From assembly GCF_007829335.1 (NCBI RefSeq), contig NZ_VIWO01000002.1:826096-890095 (forward strand): 64,000 nt of DNA, in the 5' to 3' direction. Source of the stretch: Chitinophaga polysaccharea. Lineage in GTDB: Bacteria > Bacteroidota > Bacteroidia > Chitinophagales > Chitinophagaceae. Both the position numbers and the translations under genes were made by a program. Below the pieces are notes generated by a model. The model was not told the DNA's origin and ran no database searches. It was given only the letters and a program-made list of their open reading frames with translations. Positions 37,001 through 43,902 of this stretch are shown piece by piece. The number at the start of each line of letters is the position of its first letter. Positions within the stretch are counted from its first letter, which is position 1.

Positions 37001-37400
37001 GACAGGCATGAATATGCTCCAGAATATTGCGTATTCACCCGGCACTTTCAATCAGAACGTACCTGAATTTATTGCCCGTTCTTCCCACTGGCAAAAACCC
37101 GGGGACGTAGTACCTTACCCGGCCTTCAACACCCAGCCGGTAGACAACAGCTGGTCCCAGCTGCGCTGGTCGAACCTCACCTTTACAGATGCCTCCTATA
37201 TCAGGCTGAATAATGCCAGCATTTACTATACCCTGCCACCCGCCTGGAGCAAAAAGGCAGGTATGAAAGAACTAACACTGAGCCTGCATGCACAAAATGT
37301 ACTTACACTGACCCATTACGCCGGTGGAGACCCGGAAACGCCCGGTAATGTGATGCCGCTGGCCGGCCTTTATACGGCAAAGATTAACTGGCATTTTTAA
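34017..37400 (+). CDS. SusC/RagA family TonB-linked outer membrane protein
   Basis: Complete 1127-aa TonB-dependent porin. Export segment (LLLIFIAFILFVDVRGWAQ), STN domain about 35-105 (VSISAQHASIDAILKDVRRQ), carboxypeptidase-regulatory-like domain about 120-200 (VTGTVTDTRNKPLEGASVVV), plug with SVQIRGINSLNAGVPADPLY and DVLKDADATAVYGANGSNG, then the barrel ending in AKINWHF with a terminal aromatic. The STN domain predicts signalling to the FecR protein upstream. Paired with the SusD gene 10 bp downstream. The substrate is unknown; no glycoside hydrolase is nearby, and the locus ends in a protease, so a protein or peptide substrate is possible (inference). Confidence 0.96.
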   Translation: MQSTVRRSRRSGKLLLIFIAFILFVDVRGWAQKVSISAQHASIDAILKDVRRQTGYNFFCKAEWARKIGPVTLEVKDVPVAEVLERCLQGHPFSYSILNQTIAIYPMATLGAGSSPAGTYIVTGTVTDTRNKPLEGASVVVQRSHQGTITDAKGHFTLKNIRPSDTLKVSFIGYNARQVPITGQTDISIVLKDASSLLDEVVTQAYSKSSPRLMTGNITKITAAEIEKQPVMNPLAALEGRVPGMVISYTNGFASSPVSVQIRGINSLNAGVPADPLYVIDGVPLNVLSLGNSYNHISSGFIQSVNYNYPSGTTTNGQSPLFSINPEDIESIDVLKDADATAVYGANGSNGVILITTKRGKPGKTRFDLNVDPPMLSWGRTTRLFKYANTQDYLQMRREALKNSGITPNLQNAADLLLWDTTRYTDWGKQVLGSRAVDLNVTAGISGGSEQTSFRINANYNRLTNTTSISGATQRMTFASNINHTTSDQKLSVNLSANFAYSYVNVVPPVIDPGWAPNAPPVFDKKGNPNWAEWDANGLLSIYPFGAYLNPSNPQATTTLTSSLRLDYKPFRGVTFTTLLGYNFAYNSTNAFITIASQGPYVSSPIGSANFSITQNAGWTINPQVSYNTRLGKGHLQVSFIGNEIATATRGSNQYGFGYDNDILLGSIANAPSILTSAAYSQAKTAAFIGDVSYNWDDRYILHVNGTKQGSSKFGPQAQYGSFGSIGLAWIASGEKWLREKLPTAISFLKFRGSYGLTGDDGGLDYQYLALWQVQTYSSYAGGGYNGQSALTPSIRPNQRYKWQENRKLETALQLGLFKDKVSLDISWYRNRVSDQISAYPTPGFINSVNINSLTTNVPLVIQNSGWEGNLSAQLIAKKDFSLSARFNIGINRNILLSFPNLENTPYAGLYRVGQSINTQYVFHFIGVDPLTGKAAFQDYNHDGIINGAGGVAPAIGLDDRGLAYDLQPKFDGGFGMDASYKRFRFSVFFRFKKQTGMNMLQNIAYSPGTFNQNVPEFIARSSHWQKPGDVVPYPAFNTQPVDNSWSQLRWSNLTFTDASYIRLNNASIYYTLPPAWSKKAGMKELTLSLHAQNVLTLTHYAGGDPETPGNVMPLAGLYTAKINWHF

Positions 37401-37410
37401 ACCTCTGAAC

Positions 37411-38892
37411 ATGAAACACGATACCGATATGAAAAATAAATGGTTTATCCTGTTGCTTCCCATGGCGCTATTGGGTGCCTGTAATAAACTGGTATCTATT
37501 TCCGATCCAACAGACCGGATCAGCAACTCCGCAGTTTTCAGCTCTGATGCGCTGGCCAACTCCGCTATGAATGGTGTTTACAATAGCCTGCTGGCAGATG
37601 GCGCCTTTTCTAAAGCCATGGCATCCCTCTATGGCAGCCTGTCTGCCGATGAATTACTGGCATTCTATGGCGTTAATAGTACTTATTATACCATCAACAC
37701 CAATCACATTACCGTAATGGGCATCGGTAACGCCCGTACGACGCCTACTGATAATATCTGGACGTCGGCCTACAGCACTATCTATAATGCCAATGCGGTG
37801 ATAGAAGGAATTGCCGCTTCCACCTCGGCTGAACTTCACGACAGTGCGCGCCAACAGCTTACAGCAGAAGCAAAGTGCCTGCGGGCCTTCTGCTATTTCT
37901 ACCTGGTGAATTTTTATGGAGATGTGCCATTGATACTCACTATTAACTACGATAAGGTAGCAACGATTGCCCGCAGCCCACAGGATGCAGTATATCAACA
38001 GATAATAACCGATCTCCAGGAAGCACGGAATAACCTGGCAGACAACTATAATGCAGGCAAAGGGAAAAGAGTACGAGTGAATAAATGGGCGGCCACCGCG
38101 CTGCTGGCCAGAGTTTACCTCTTCAAAAAAGATTATGCCAGTGCAATCGCCATGGCCACGGAAGTCATCAACCAACCCTCCCTCTTTGCCCTGGAACCCA
38201 GCCTTACCAATGTATTCCTGAATACCAGCCGGGAAGCGATCTGGCAACTCAATCCCAAAACTAAAGTCACCGACAATGACAATACCCCGGATGGCGTAAC
38301 CTTCCTTCCCGGGCTTTATATCCGCACACCGGGAGATACAACAGGCGTATTCCAATATATACTGTCTTCCCAACTGCTGAATGCCTTTGAGCAGGGCGAC
38401 AAACGGCGAAGCGAGTGGATAGATTCACTGCCCATCTATAGTTCTCCCCTTACCGGTTATTACATGAAAAAGTACAGGATTGGCAACTTCAATTATACCC
38501 AGGGCGCCGACCCGGTTGAATATCCTACGGTATTAAGGCTGGCAGAATTATACCTGGTAAGGGCAGAAGCACAGGCCAACGGAACAGGCGGCAATATCGC
38601 CGGCGCTATCGCTGACCTCAATACCATCCGTTCCCGGACGGGCCTGCCGGCGCTGCCAGGTAACCTGTCACCGGCCGACTTGCAGGCGGCTATAGCACAC
38701 GAATGGCAGGTGGAATTTTTCTGCGAATGGGCGCACCGGTGGTTCTATCTGAAACGAACCGGGCAAGCCACCAAAGTATTGTCGCAAATAGCGCTGAAAC
38801 AACCATGGGCAGGCGATTACCAATTGCTCTATCCCCTGCCACCGGCAGACCTCAACAAAGATCTTCACCTGGTACAAAATCCGGGGTATTAA
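37411..38892 (+). CDS. SusD/RagB family surface lipoprotein
   Basis: 493-aa substrate-capturing lid of the SusC porin. Lipoprotein signal with lipobox LLGACNK. Helical SusD fold with TPR-like segments: RQQLTAEAKCLRAFCYFYLVN and FYGDVPLILTINYD are standard family landmarks, as are WAATALLARVYLF, IWQLNPK and VLRLAELYLVRAEAQ near the end. Starts 10 bp after SusC and is followed by the DUF4397 lipoprotein gene after 17 bp. Confidence 0.96.
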   Translation: MKHDTDMKNKWFILLLPMALLGACNKLVSISDPTDRISNSAVFSSDALANSAMNGVYNSLLADGAFSKAMASLYGSLSADELLAFYGVNSTYYTINTNHITVMGIGNARTTPTDNIWTSAYSTIYNANAVIEGIAASTSAELHDSARQQLTAEAKCLRAFCYFYLVNFYGDVPLILTINYDKVATIARSPQDAVYQQIITDLQEARNNLADNYNAGKGKRVRVNKWAATALLARVYLFKKDYASAIAMATEVINQPSLFALEPSLTNVFLNTSREAIWQLNPKTKVTDNDNTPDGVTFLPGLYIRTPGDTTGVFQYILSSQLLNAFEQGDKRRSEWIDSLPIYSSPLTGYYMKKYRIGNFNYTQGADPVEYPTVLRLAELYLVRAEAQANGTGGNIAGAIADLNTIRSRTGLPALPGNLSPADLQAAIAHEWQVEFFCEWAHRWFYLKRTGQATKVLSQIALKQPWAGDYQLLYPLPPADLNKDLHLVQNPGY

Positions 38893-38909
38893 ATCTTAAA
38901 AAAAATACC

Positions 38910-39689
38910 ATGCAATCCATATTTCACAAATACCTACGCTACTTCCTATTACTGCTGGTAATAGCTGCTTGCCGGAAAGAGCGCAATACGCCACCCGGCA
39001 CGGCATCGCTCACTGTGATTAATGCCGTGCCCGGCGCAGACAATCTCGTAGTCAACTTCAGCAATGCAGATACGCTTCCGAATTACTATTTAAATGCGCA
39101 AAAGATCCAATATGCCACATTCCTCCCCGATTATCAATTCAGCGCTTACAGCGGAACGCAAACACTGCGCCTATACAATTACCCGGATACCCTGCCTAAA
39201 AACAATCCACTGGCGGTCGTTACACTCCACCTCCCTGTAGGCTCCATCAATAGTCTGTTTGTAACAGGCACGCTCAGTCAGCCTGACACCCTGCTGAGCG
39301 TTGACCACCCTCCCTACCGGGCAGTAACAGACAGCACTACCGGCATACGTTTCGTGAACCTCTCACCAGGTAGTGCCCCGGTAAATATCAATCTCCAGGG
39401 ACAGGCAGCCGGCAGCGAAGTAAAACTGTTATCCTATAAGGGAATCACCGGTTTTAAAAGTTATTCCGCCCGGTCAACCGACAGCGTATATACGTTCGAG
39501 TTTCATGACGCTGCTAGCGGTCAGCTGCTCTGCACCTTTACCGCTGCCGGTATCAACAATAGTTCATCCGATCCGAATAACCCGGCCAACACCTGGCGTT
39601 TCCGCAATCGTACCCTGGCACTGACAGGACTTCCTGACAACGGATCCGGCAATAGCCCGCAAAATGTGCTGCTGATCAATAACTATTAA
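38910..39689 (+). CDS. DUF4397 domain lipoprotein
   Basis: 259-aa lipoprotein (lipobox LLVIAACRK). Two tandem beta-sandwich halves resembling DUF4397: ASLTVINAVPGADNLVVNFS and TGIRFVNLSPGSAPVNINLQ, each starting with the typical 'vrfvNlspda-vdv' pattern. The frame is open from 38703, but that part overlaps SusD; ATG 38910 directly precedes the signal peptide. Probably a surface-exposed accessory to the SusCD pair, in the position where other loci carry SusE/F-like proteins. Binding partner unknown. Confidence 0.85.
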   Translation: MQSIFHKYLRYFLLLLVIAACRKERNTPPGTASLTVINAVPGADNLVVNFSNADTLPNYYLNAQKIQYATFLPDYQFSAYSGTQTLRLYNYPDTLPKNNPLAVVTLHLPVGSINSLFVTGTLSQPDTLLSVDHPPYRAVTDSTTGIRFVNLSPGSAPVNINLQGQAAGSEVKLLSYKGITGFKSYSARSTDSVYTFEFHDAASGQLLCTFTAAGINNSSSDPNNPANTWRFRNRTLALTGLPDNGSGNSPQNVLLINNY

Positions 39690-39704
39690 ACCCGTAAGCT
39701 GCCA

Positions 39705-40469
39705 ATGGCCGATAAGTTTGAATATATGCAACAAGAAATTTCCATCACCACGAAGACAACACCCATTCACCTGTTTGCGCACAAACGGGAAACGAGCCGG
39801 GATATCGTCTTCCTGGAAAATAAAAATACTTTTGACAGGATTGTGCAAACCTATTCTCCCAGCCTGCTCCATGCCGCTCTCCGTATTACGCACGATACAC
39901 CGGCTGCGGAAGATATTGTACAGGAAGCCTTTCTCCGCCTCTGGCAGCAACGCAATAGATTAACACCGGATAACCTGGGTGGCTGGCTATACCGCGTAGT
40001 CATTCACCTCGCCTACAAACAACAGCAAAGAGAACAACGGCAATCACGTTTGTTTGAACACCTGCAGGCCGGCAAACCCGTACACTGCACTAATACCGAA
40101 AAACAACTGATTCAAAAAGAACAAACAGCACTGTTCAATGCCATATTGGATAAGCTCCCGGAAAAACAACGGCTTGTATATTACCTGAGCCGGGAACAGG
40201 GGCTGCGCAGGCAGGAAATTGCGAGCTACCTGAAAGTGTCGCCCAATACGGTAAAAGTGCACCTGCTGCGGGCTACGCAGTTTGTAAAAGAACATATGGT
40301 GAGCCTCTCTTTCTTCTTTCTCTTTTTTGTGCTCAACCAGATTTTTTTCAAAACCAGTAATACAATTGTTCCGCTCAGGGATTTATATAAAGTAAAGGAA
40401 ACAATTCAAAAGCATTTACCCAATGCGCAATGCAGCGGCGCCCAATTAGTGGTGCAGGTATATTCTTAA
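39705..40469 (+). CDS. Second ECF sigma factor with C-terminal membrane segment
   Basis: 254-aa sigma-70 family factor lying inside the operon. Sigma region 2: FDRIVQTYSPSLLHAALRIT and AEDIVQEAFLRLWQQRNRLT; region 4: LDKLPEKQRLVYYLSREQGL with helix-turn-helix LRRQEIASYLKVSPNTVKVH. Unusually it continues with a hydrophobic segment (MVSLSFFFLFFVLNQIFF) and about 40 further residues, which would anchor the protein in the membrane. It has no FecR of its own next to it. The start could be ATG 39705 or 39726. It could drive the ABC/MutS half of the locus, which begins 98 bp later. Confidence 0.88.
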   Translation: MADKFEYMQQEISITTKTTPIHLFAHKRETSRDIVFLENKNTFDRIVQTYSPSLLHAALRITHDTPAAEDIVQEAFLRLWQQRNRLTPDNLGGWLYRVVIHLAYKQQQREQRQSRLFEHLQAGKPVHCTNTEKQLIQKEQTALFNAILDKLPEKQRLVYYLSREQGLRRQEIASYLKVSPNTVKVHLLRATQFVKEHMVSLSFFFLFFVLNQIFFKTSNTIVPLRDLYKVKETIQKHLPNAQCSGAQLVVQVYS

Positions 40470-40567
40470 AAATATCAATATCCTACTTCACCAGGCAATT
40501 ACCCATCATCGCCACGCGCTTTAAATGAGCGTGGTACCGGGAAACATTTGCCGATAAAAAAGAAAAC

Positions 40568-41485
40568 ATGATCTTAAAAACAACGTCGCTCTCCCACAAA
40601 TACACCAGCAACTGGGCTATACGGGATATCAACATGGAGATCGGACAAACAGGCGTCATCGGACTGCTGGGATCTAATGGCGCCGGCAAATCCACCACCA
40701 TGAACATTATCTGCGGCGCGTTACACCAAACGAGCGGCAAAGTGTTCATCAACGGGATCGACCTGGAAAAAGAACCGGAAGCAGCCAAAAAAGAGATTGG
40801 CTTCCTGCCGCAAACACCGCCGCTTTATACGGACCTCACGATCGATGAATACCTTACCTACTGCGCCCAACTGCGATTAATGGACAAAAGCAAAATCAAG
40901 CCGGCTATGGACGAAGCCAAGGAGCGTTGCGGCATTGCACATTTCAGTTCCAGGCTCATAAAAAATCTTTCGGGCGGATACCGGCAGCGCGTAGGCATTG
41001 CACAGGCCATCATTCATAAACCCAAACTGGTAGTGATGGACGAACCCACCAACGGCCTCGATCCCAATCAACTGATTGAAGCCAGGAAACTAATACGGGA
41101 AATAGCTCAGGAACATACCGTGCTGCTGTCTTCCCATATTCTGTCTGAAATCAGCCTGCTCTGTAAGGAGATCATCATGATAGAATCGGGAAGGATCGTG
41201 TTCTCAGACAGTATGGATGCTTTCAACAACTATGCACAAGCCAGTACGGTACGGATGCAGATGGAGAATCCTCCCTCGAGGGAAGAACTCCTGCTCGTTA
41301 AAGGGGTTACCCGTGTGGAATTCCTAAGCGGTAAACAGGTACGCATCTATTTCGACGGCGACTCCGAAATTACAGAAAGACTGATAGCCGCCAGTATGCA
41401 GCATGATTGGCGCCTGCGGGAAATCAGCTTCGATAAAGGATTACTGGATGACATCTTCAAACAATTATCCGCCAGGTCATACTAA
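40568..41485 (+). CDS. ABC transporter ATPase, GldA-like
   Basis: 305-aa ATP-binding subunit of an ABC-2 type transporter. Walker A GLLGSNGAGKSTTMN, Q-loop LPQTPPLYTDLTIDEYL, signature LSGGYRQRVGIAQAI, Walker B LVVMDEPTNGLDPNQ and H-loop LLSSHILSEI. The sequence and the presence of GldF-GldG type partners directly downstream make it GldA-like. In gliding Flavobacteriia GldA works with GldF and GldG; here it would serve both fusion permeases that follow. It is 98 bp after the sigma gene and 21 bp before the first permease. Confidence 0.93.
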   Translation: MILKTTSLSHKYTSNWAIRDINMEIGQTGVIGLLGSNGAGKSTTMNIICGALHQTSGKVFINGIDLEKEPEAAKKEIGFLPQTPPLYTDLTIDEYLTYCAQLRLMDKSKIKPAMDEAKERCGIAHFSSRLIKNLSGGYRQRVGIAQAIIHKPKLVVMDEPTNGLDPNQLIEARKLIREIAQEHTVLLSSHILSEISLLCKEIIMIESGRIVFSDSMDAFNNYAQASTVRMQMENPPSREELLLVKGVTRVEFLSGKQVRIYFDGDSEITERLIAASMQHDWRLREISFDKGLLDDIFKQLSARSY

Positions 41486-41506
41486 AAGCCAAATAAAGGA
41501 GCGATT

Positions 41507-43846
41507 ATGCATACAACGTTCAAAATAGCAAAAAACGAGTTCCGCCATCTTTTCTATTCACCAATAGCCTGGTTTCTTTCCATCATCTTCCTGGTGATGT
41601 GCAGTTTCTTTTATACCGGTATCCTCTATTCCTGGGCCAAGGCCAGTTACCTGGTATACAGCAACAAACCTTACGCCGATCTTTGGGTAACAGAATCCGT
41701 CACGGGGTCCATCTTCTCCAATCCAACCGGCAGCTTTTTCTTTAGTATTCTCCAGAATATCTATCTCTTCGTTCCGCTGCTTACCATGAGCGTGATTAAC
41801 CGGGAATTCAACAACGGTACTGCCAGGCTGCTTTATTCTTCCCCGGTGAAACTGCGCCAAATTGTAGTGGGAAAATATCTGGGCATAATCGCCTATAATG
41901 TCCTGCTGATATTGATCATGGGCATTTTTATTATATCCGGTTTCTTTGATATCAGGCATCTCGACTTTGGCCTGCTTTTATCGGCCGTATTCGGTTTTTA
42001 TTTGCTCCTGAGTGCGTTGACTGCCATCGGCTTTTTTATGTCGAGCCTTACCCTTTACCAGGTGATCGCTGCTATTGCCAGCTTCACCGTACTCTTTATC
42101 CTAAATAGCGTTGGCCACTTATGGCAGCAATACGATTTTATCCGGGACCTCACTTATTTCCTCTCCATTGCAGGCCGCACAGAAAAAATGCTGATCGGGC
42201 TTATCTCTACCAAAGATGTGCTCTATTACCTGCTGATTATTTACATGTTCGTTAGCTTTACGCTGATACGTTTAAGAAGTGGGCAGGAAAACCGGCCCTG
42301 GTATGTGAAAACCTTCCGTTACCTGCTGGTGGCTGTATCGGTATTGGTGATCGGGTATCTCAGTTCCCGTCCGCGGTTTACCGGCTACCTGGATACTACT
42401 GCCCGGCAGGAGAATACCCTGCACCCACGTACCCAGGAAACTGTAAAGCAGCTGGGCGACAGTACACTGGAAGTAACGCTCTATTGCAATTTGTTTGATC
42501 AGAATGTGAACCATGGTCTACCTGCAGCGCGAAACATCTACTTATCAGATTTTTGGGAAAAGTACCTGCGCTTTAAACCAGACATACAATTCAGGTACAG
42601 TTACTATTACGCAGTACCTGCGGGCGACAGTTCCATCTACAAAACTTATCCGGGGAAAAGCCTTCAACAGATTGCCGGGCTGATTGCGCATGGGTTCCAG
42701 GTAGATTCATCTCTTTTCAAATCACCGGAAGCAATCCGCCGGATGATAGACCTGGCGCCGGAAAACTACCGGCTCGTTATGCAGCTCAAATACCGGGGCC
42801 GCACTACCTTTCTCCGGTTGGGGCTTGAAGATATGCTGTGGCCGGAAGAAACCAATGTGAATGCCGCCCTCAAACGCCTGCTGCATGCTCCCATCCCTAA
42901 AGTATACTTTGTAACCGGACAGCTGGAACGCAACATTTATAAAACAGGAGAAAGGGAATATGCCGCACATGCCACCAGTAAAAGAAAAGGCCATTCATTG
43001 CTGCAAATCGGTTTCGACATAGATACGCTCAACCTGGTAGCACAGAACATTCCCGCGGATGCCCGGATACTGGTGCTCGCCGATCCACGTATGGACCTGC
43101 CACCGATTGTGCAACAAAAGATCTGTAACTATATCCACGAGGGCGGTAACCTGCTGGTACTGGCAGAACCCGGCAAGCAACAGATACTGGCTCCCCTGCT
43201 CGCTCCGTTAGGCGTTGAACTAATGCACGGGCAACTCGTACAGCCCACTGCCAACGAAACGCCTGATAAGGTATGGGTGTACTATACCTACAAAGCGTTT
43301 AGCCAGGTGGAGGAACCTTATTTCCGGCAATTCAAACGGGTGTGGGATCGTAAAATATATACAGACAGCATCAAGAACATATTTGCGGGTGTTACCGGTA
43401 TTGCTTATACAAGCGACAGTGGCTTTACCGTACAGCCATGGGTAATGACCCTGCCGGAAGCCGCCTGGCAGAAAGCCGGTAAGCTGGTAACAGATTCCAC
43501 TGCTCCCGTTTACACACCTAAAGAAGGCGATACTGCACAGTCCAGCTTCCCTACGGTCATCGCACTATCAAAGCAGCTAAAAGGAAGGGAGCAACGCGTT
43601 ATTGTGTGTGGCGATGCCGACTGTATCAGCAACTTCAGACTGGCCGACGATCTCTCTCACGCTTTCTACAGCTGGTTATGCAATGGCGAATACCCCGTAT
43701 ACACGCCACTGCCTTTCCCTCAGGACAGCAGGGTGGTGCTTAGTCCTGAAGGAGCAGCCAGGCAGAAAATAATATACATATACCTGCTGCCGGGGTTATT
43801 ACTACTGGCTGGTACGATGGTGTTGGTAAGACGGCAAAGAAAATAG
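41507..43846 (+). CDS. GldF-GldG fusion: ABC-2 permease fused to GldG-like domain (copy 1)
   Basis: 779-aa inner-membrane protein. Residues about 1-245 are an ABC-2 permease with six hydrophobic segments (SPIAWFLSIIFLVMCSFFYT, FVPLLTMSVINREFNNGTAR, LYSSPVKLRQIVVGKYLGII), resembling GldF. After another membrane segment (about 260-285), a large extracytoplasmic part resembles GldG/ABC-associated domains (LGDSTLEVTLYCNL, RARILVLADPR-like VLADPRMDLPP, EGGNLLVLAEPGKQ). It closes with a transmembrane helix (LLPGLLLLAGTMVLV). In GldFG systems these are two proteins; here they are fused. A paralog follows 56 bp downstream. Confidence 0.9.
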   Translation: MHTTFKIAKNEFRHLFYSPIAWFLSIIFLVMCSFFYTGILYSWAKASYLVYSNKPYADLWVTESVTGSIFSNPTGSFFFSILQNIYLFVPLLTMSVINREFNNGTARLLYSSPVKLRQIVVGKYLGIIAYNVLLILIMGIFIISGFFDIRHLDFGLLLSAVFGFYLLLSALTAIGFFMSSLTLYQVIAAIASFTVLFILNSVGHLWQQYDFIRDLTYFLSIAGRTEKMLIGLISTKDVLYYLLIIYMFVSFTLIRLRSGQENRPWYVKTFRYLLVAVSVLVIGYLSSRPRFTGYLDTTARQENTLHPRTQETVKQLGDSTLEVTLYCNLFDQNVNHGLPAARNIYLSDFWEKYLRFKPDIQFRYSYYYAVPAGDSSIYKTYPGKSLQQIAGLIAHGFQVDSSLFKSPEAIRRMIDLAPENYRLVMQLKYRGRTTFLRLGLEDMLWPEETNVNAALKRLLHAPIPKVYFVTGQLERNIYKTGEREYAAHATSKRKGHSLLQIGFDIDTLNLVAQNIPADARILVLADPRMDLPPIVQQKICNYIHEGGNLLVLAEPGKQQILAPLLAPLGVELMHGQLVQPTANETPDKVWVYYTYKAFSQVEEPYFRQFKRVWDRKIYTDSIKNIFAGVTGIAYTSDSGFTVQPWVMTLPEAAWQKAGKLVTDSTAPVYTPKEGDTAQSSFPTVIALSKQLKGREQRVIVCGDADCISNFRLADDLSHAFYSWLCNGEYPVYTPLPFPQDSRVVLSPEGAARQKIIYIYLLPGLLLLAGTMVLVRRQRK

Positions 43847-43902
43847 CAGATTACGTATAACCGGCGCCGTTAGCATGTATTTAAAAAGTTAAAAAAACTA
43901 CA

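Noticed and set aside
37654..38373. 239-codon minus-strand frame opposite SusD
   Set aside because: Antisense shadow of a clearly coding SusD gene; no recognisable feature.
38703..38909. N-terminal extension of the DUF4397 lipoprotein
   Set aside because: Overlaps the SusD coding region and would place the lipoprotein signal in the middle of the protein; ATG 38910 is the natural start.
40512..40534. Hairpin CCACGC/GCGTGG between the second sigma gene and the ABC ATPase
   Set aside because: Only 6 bp with no T tract; too weak to call a terminator or attenuator that splits the operon.
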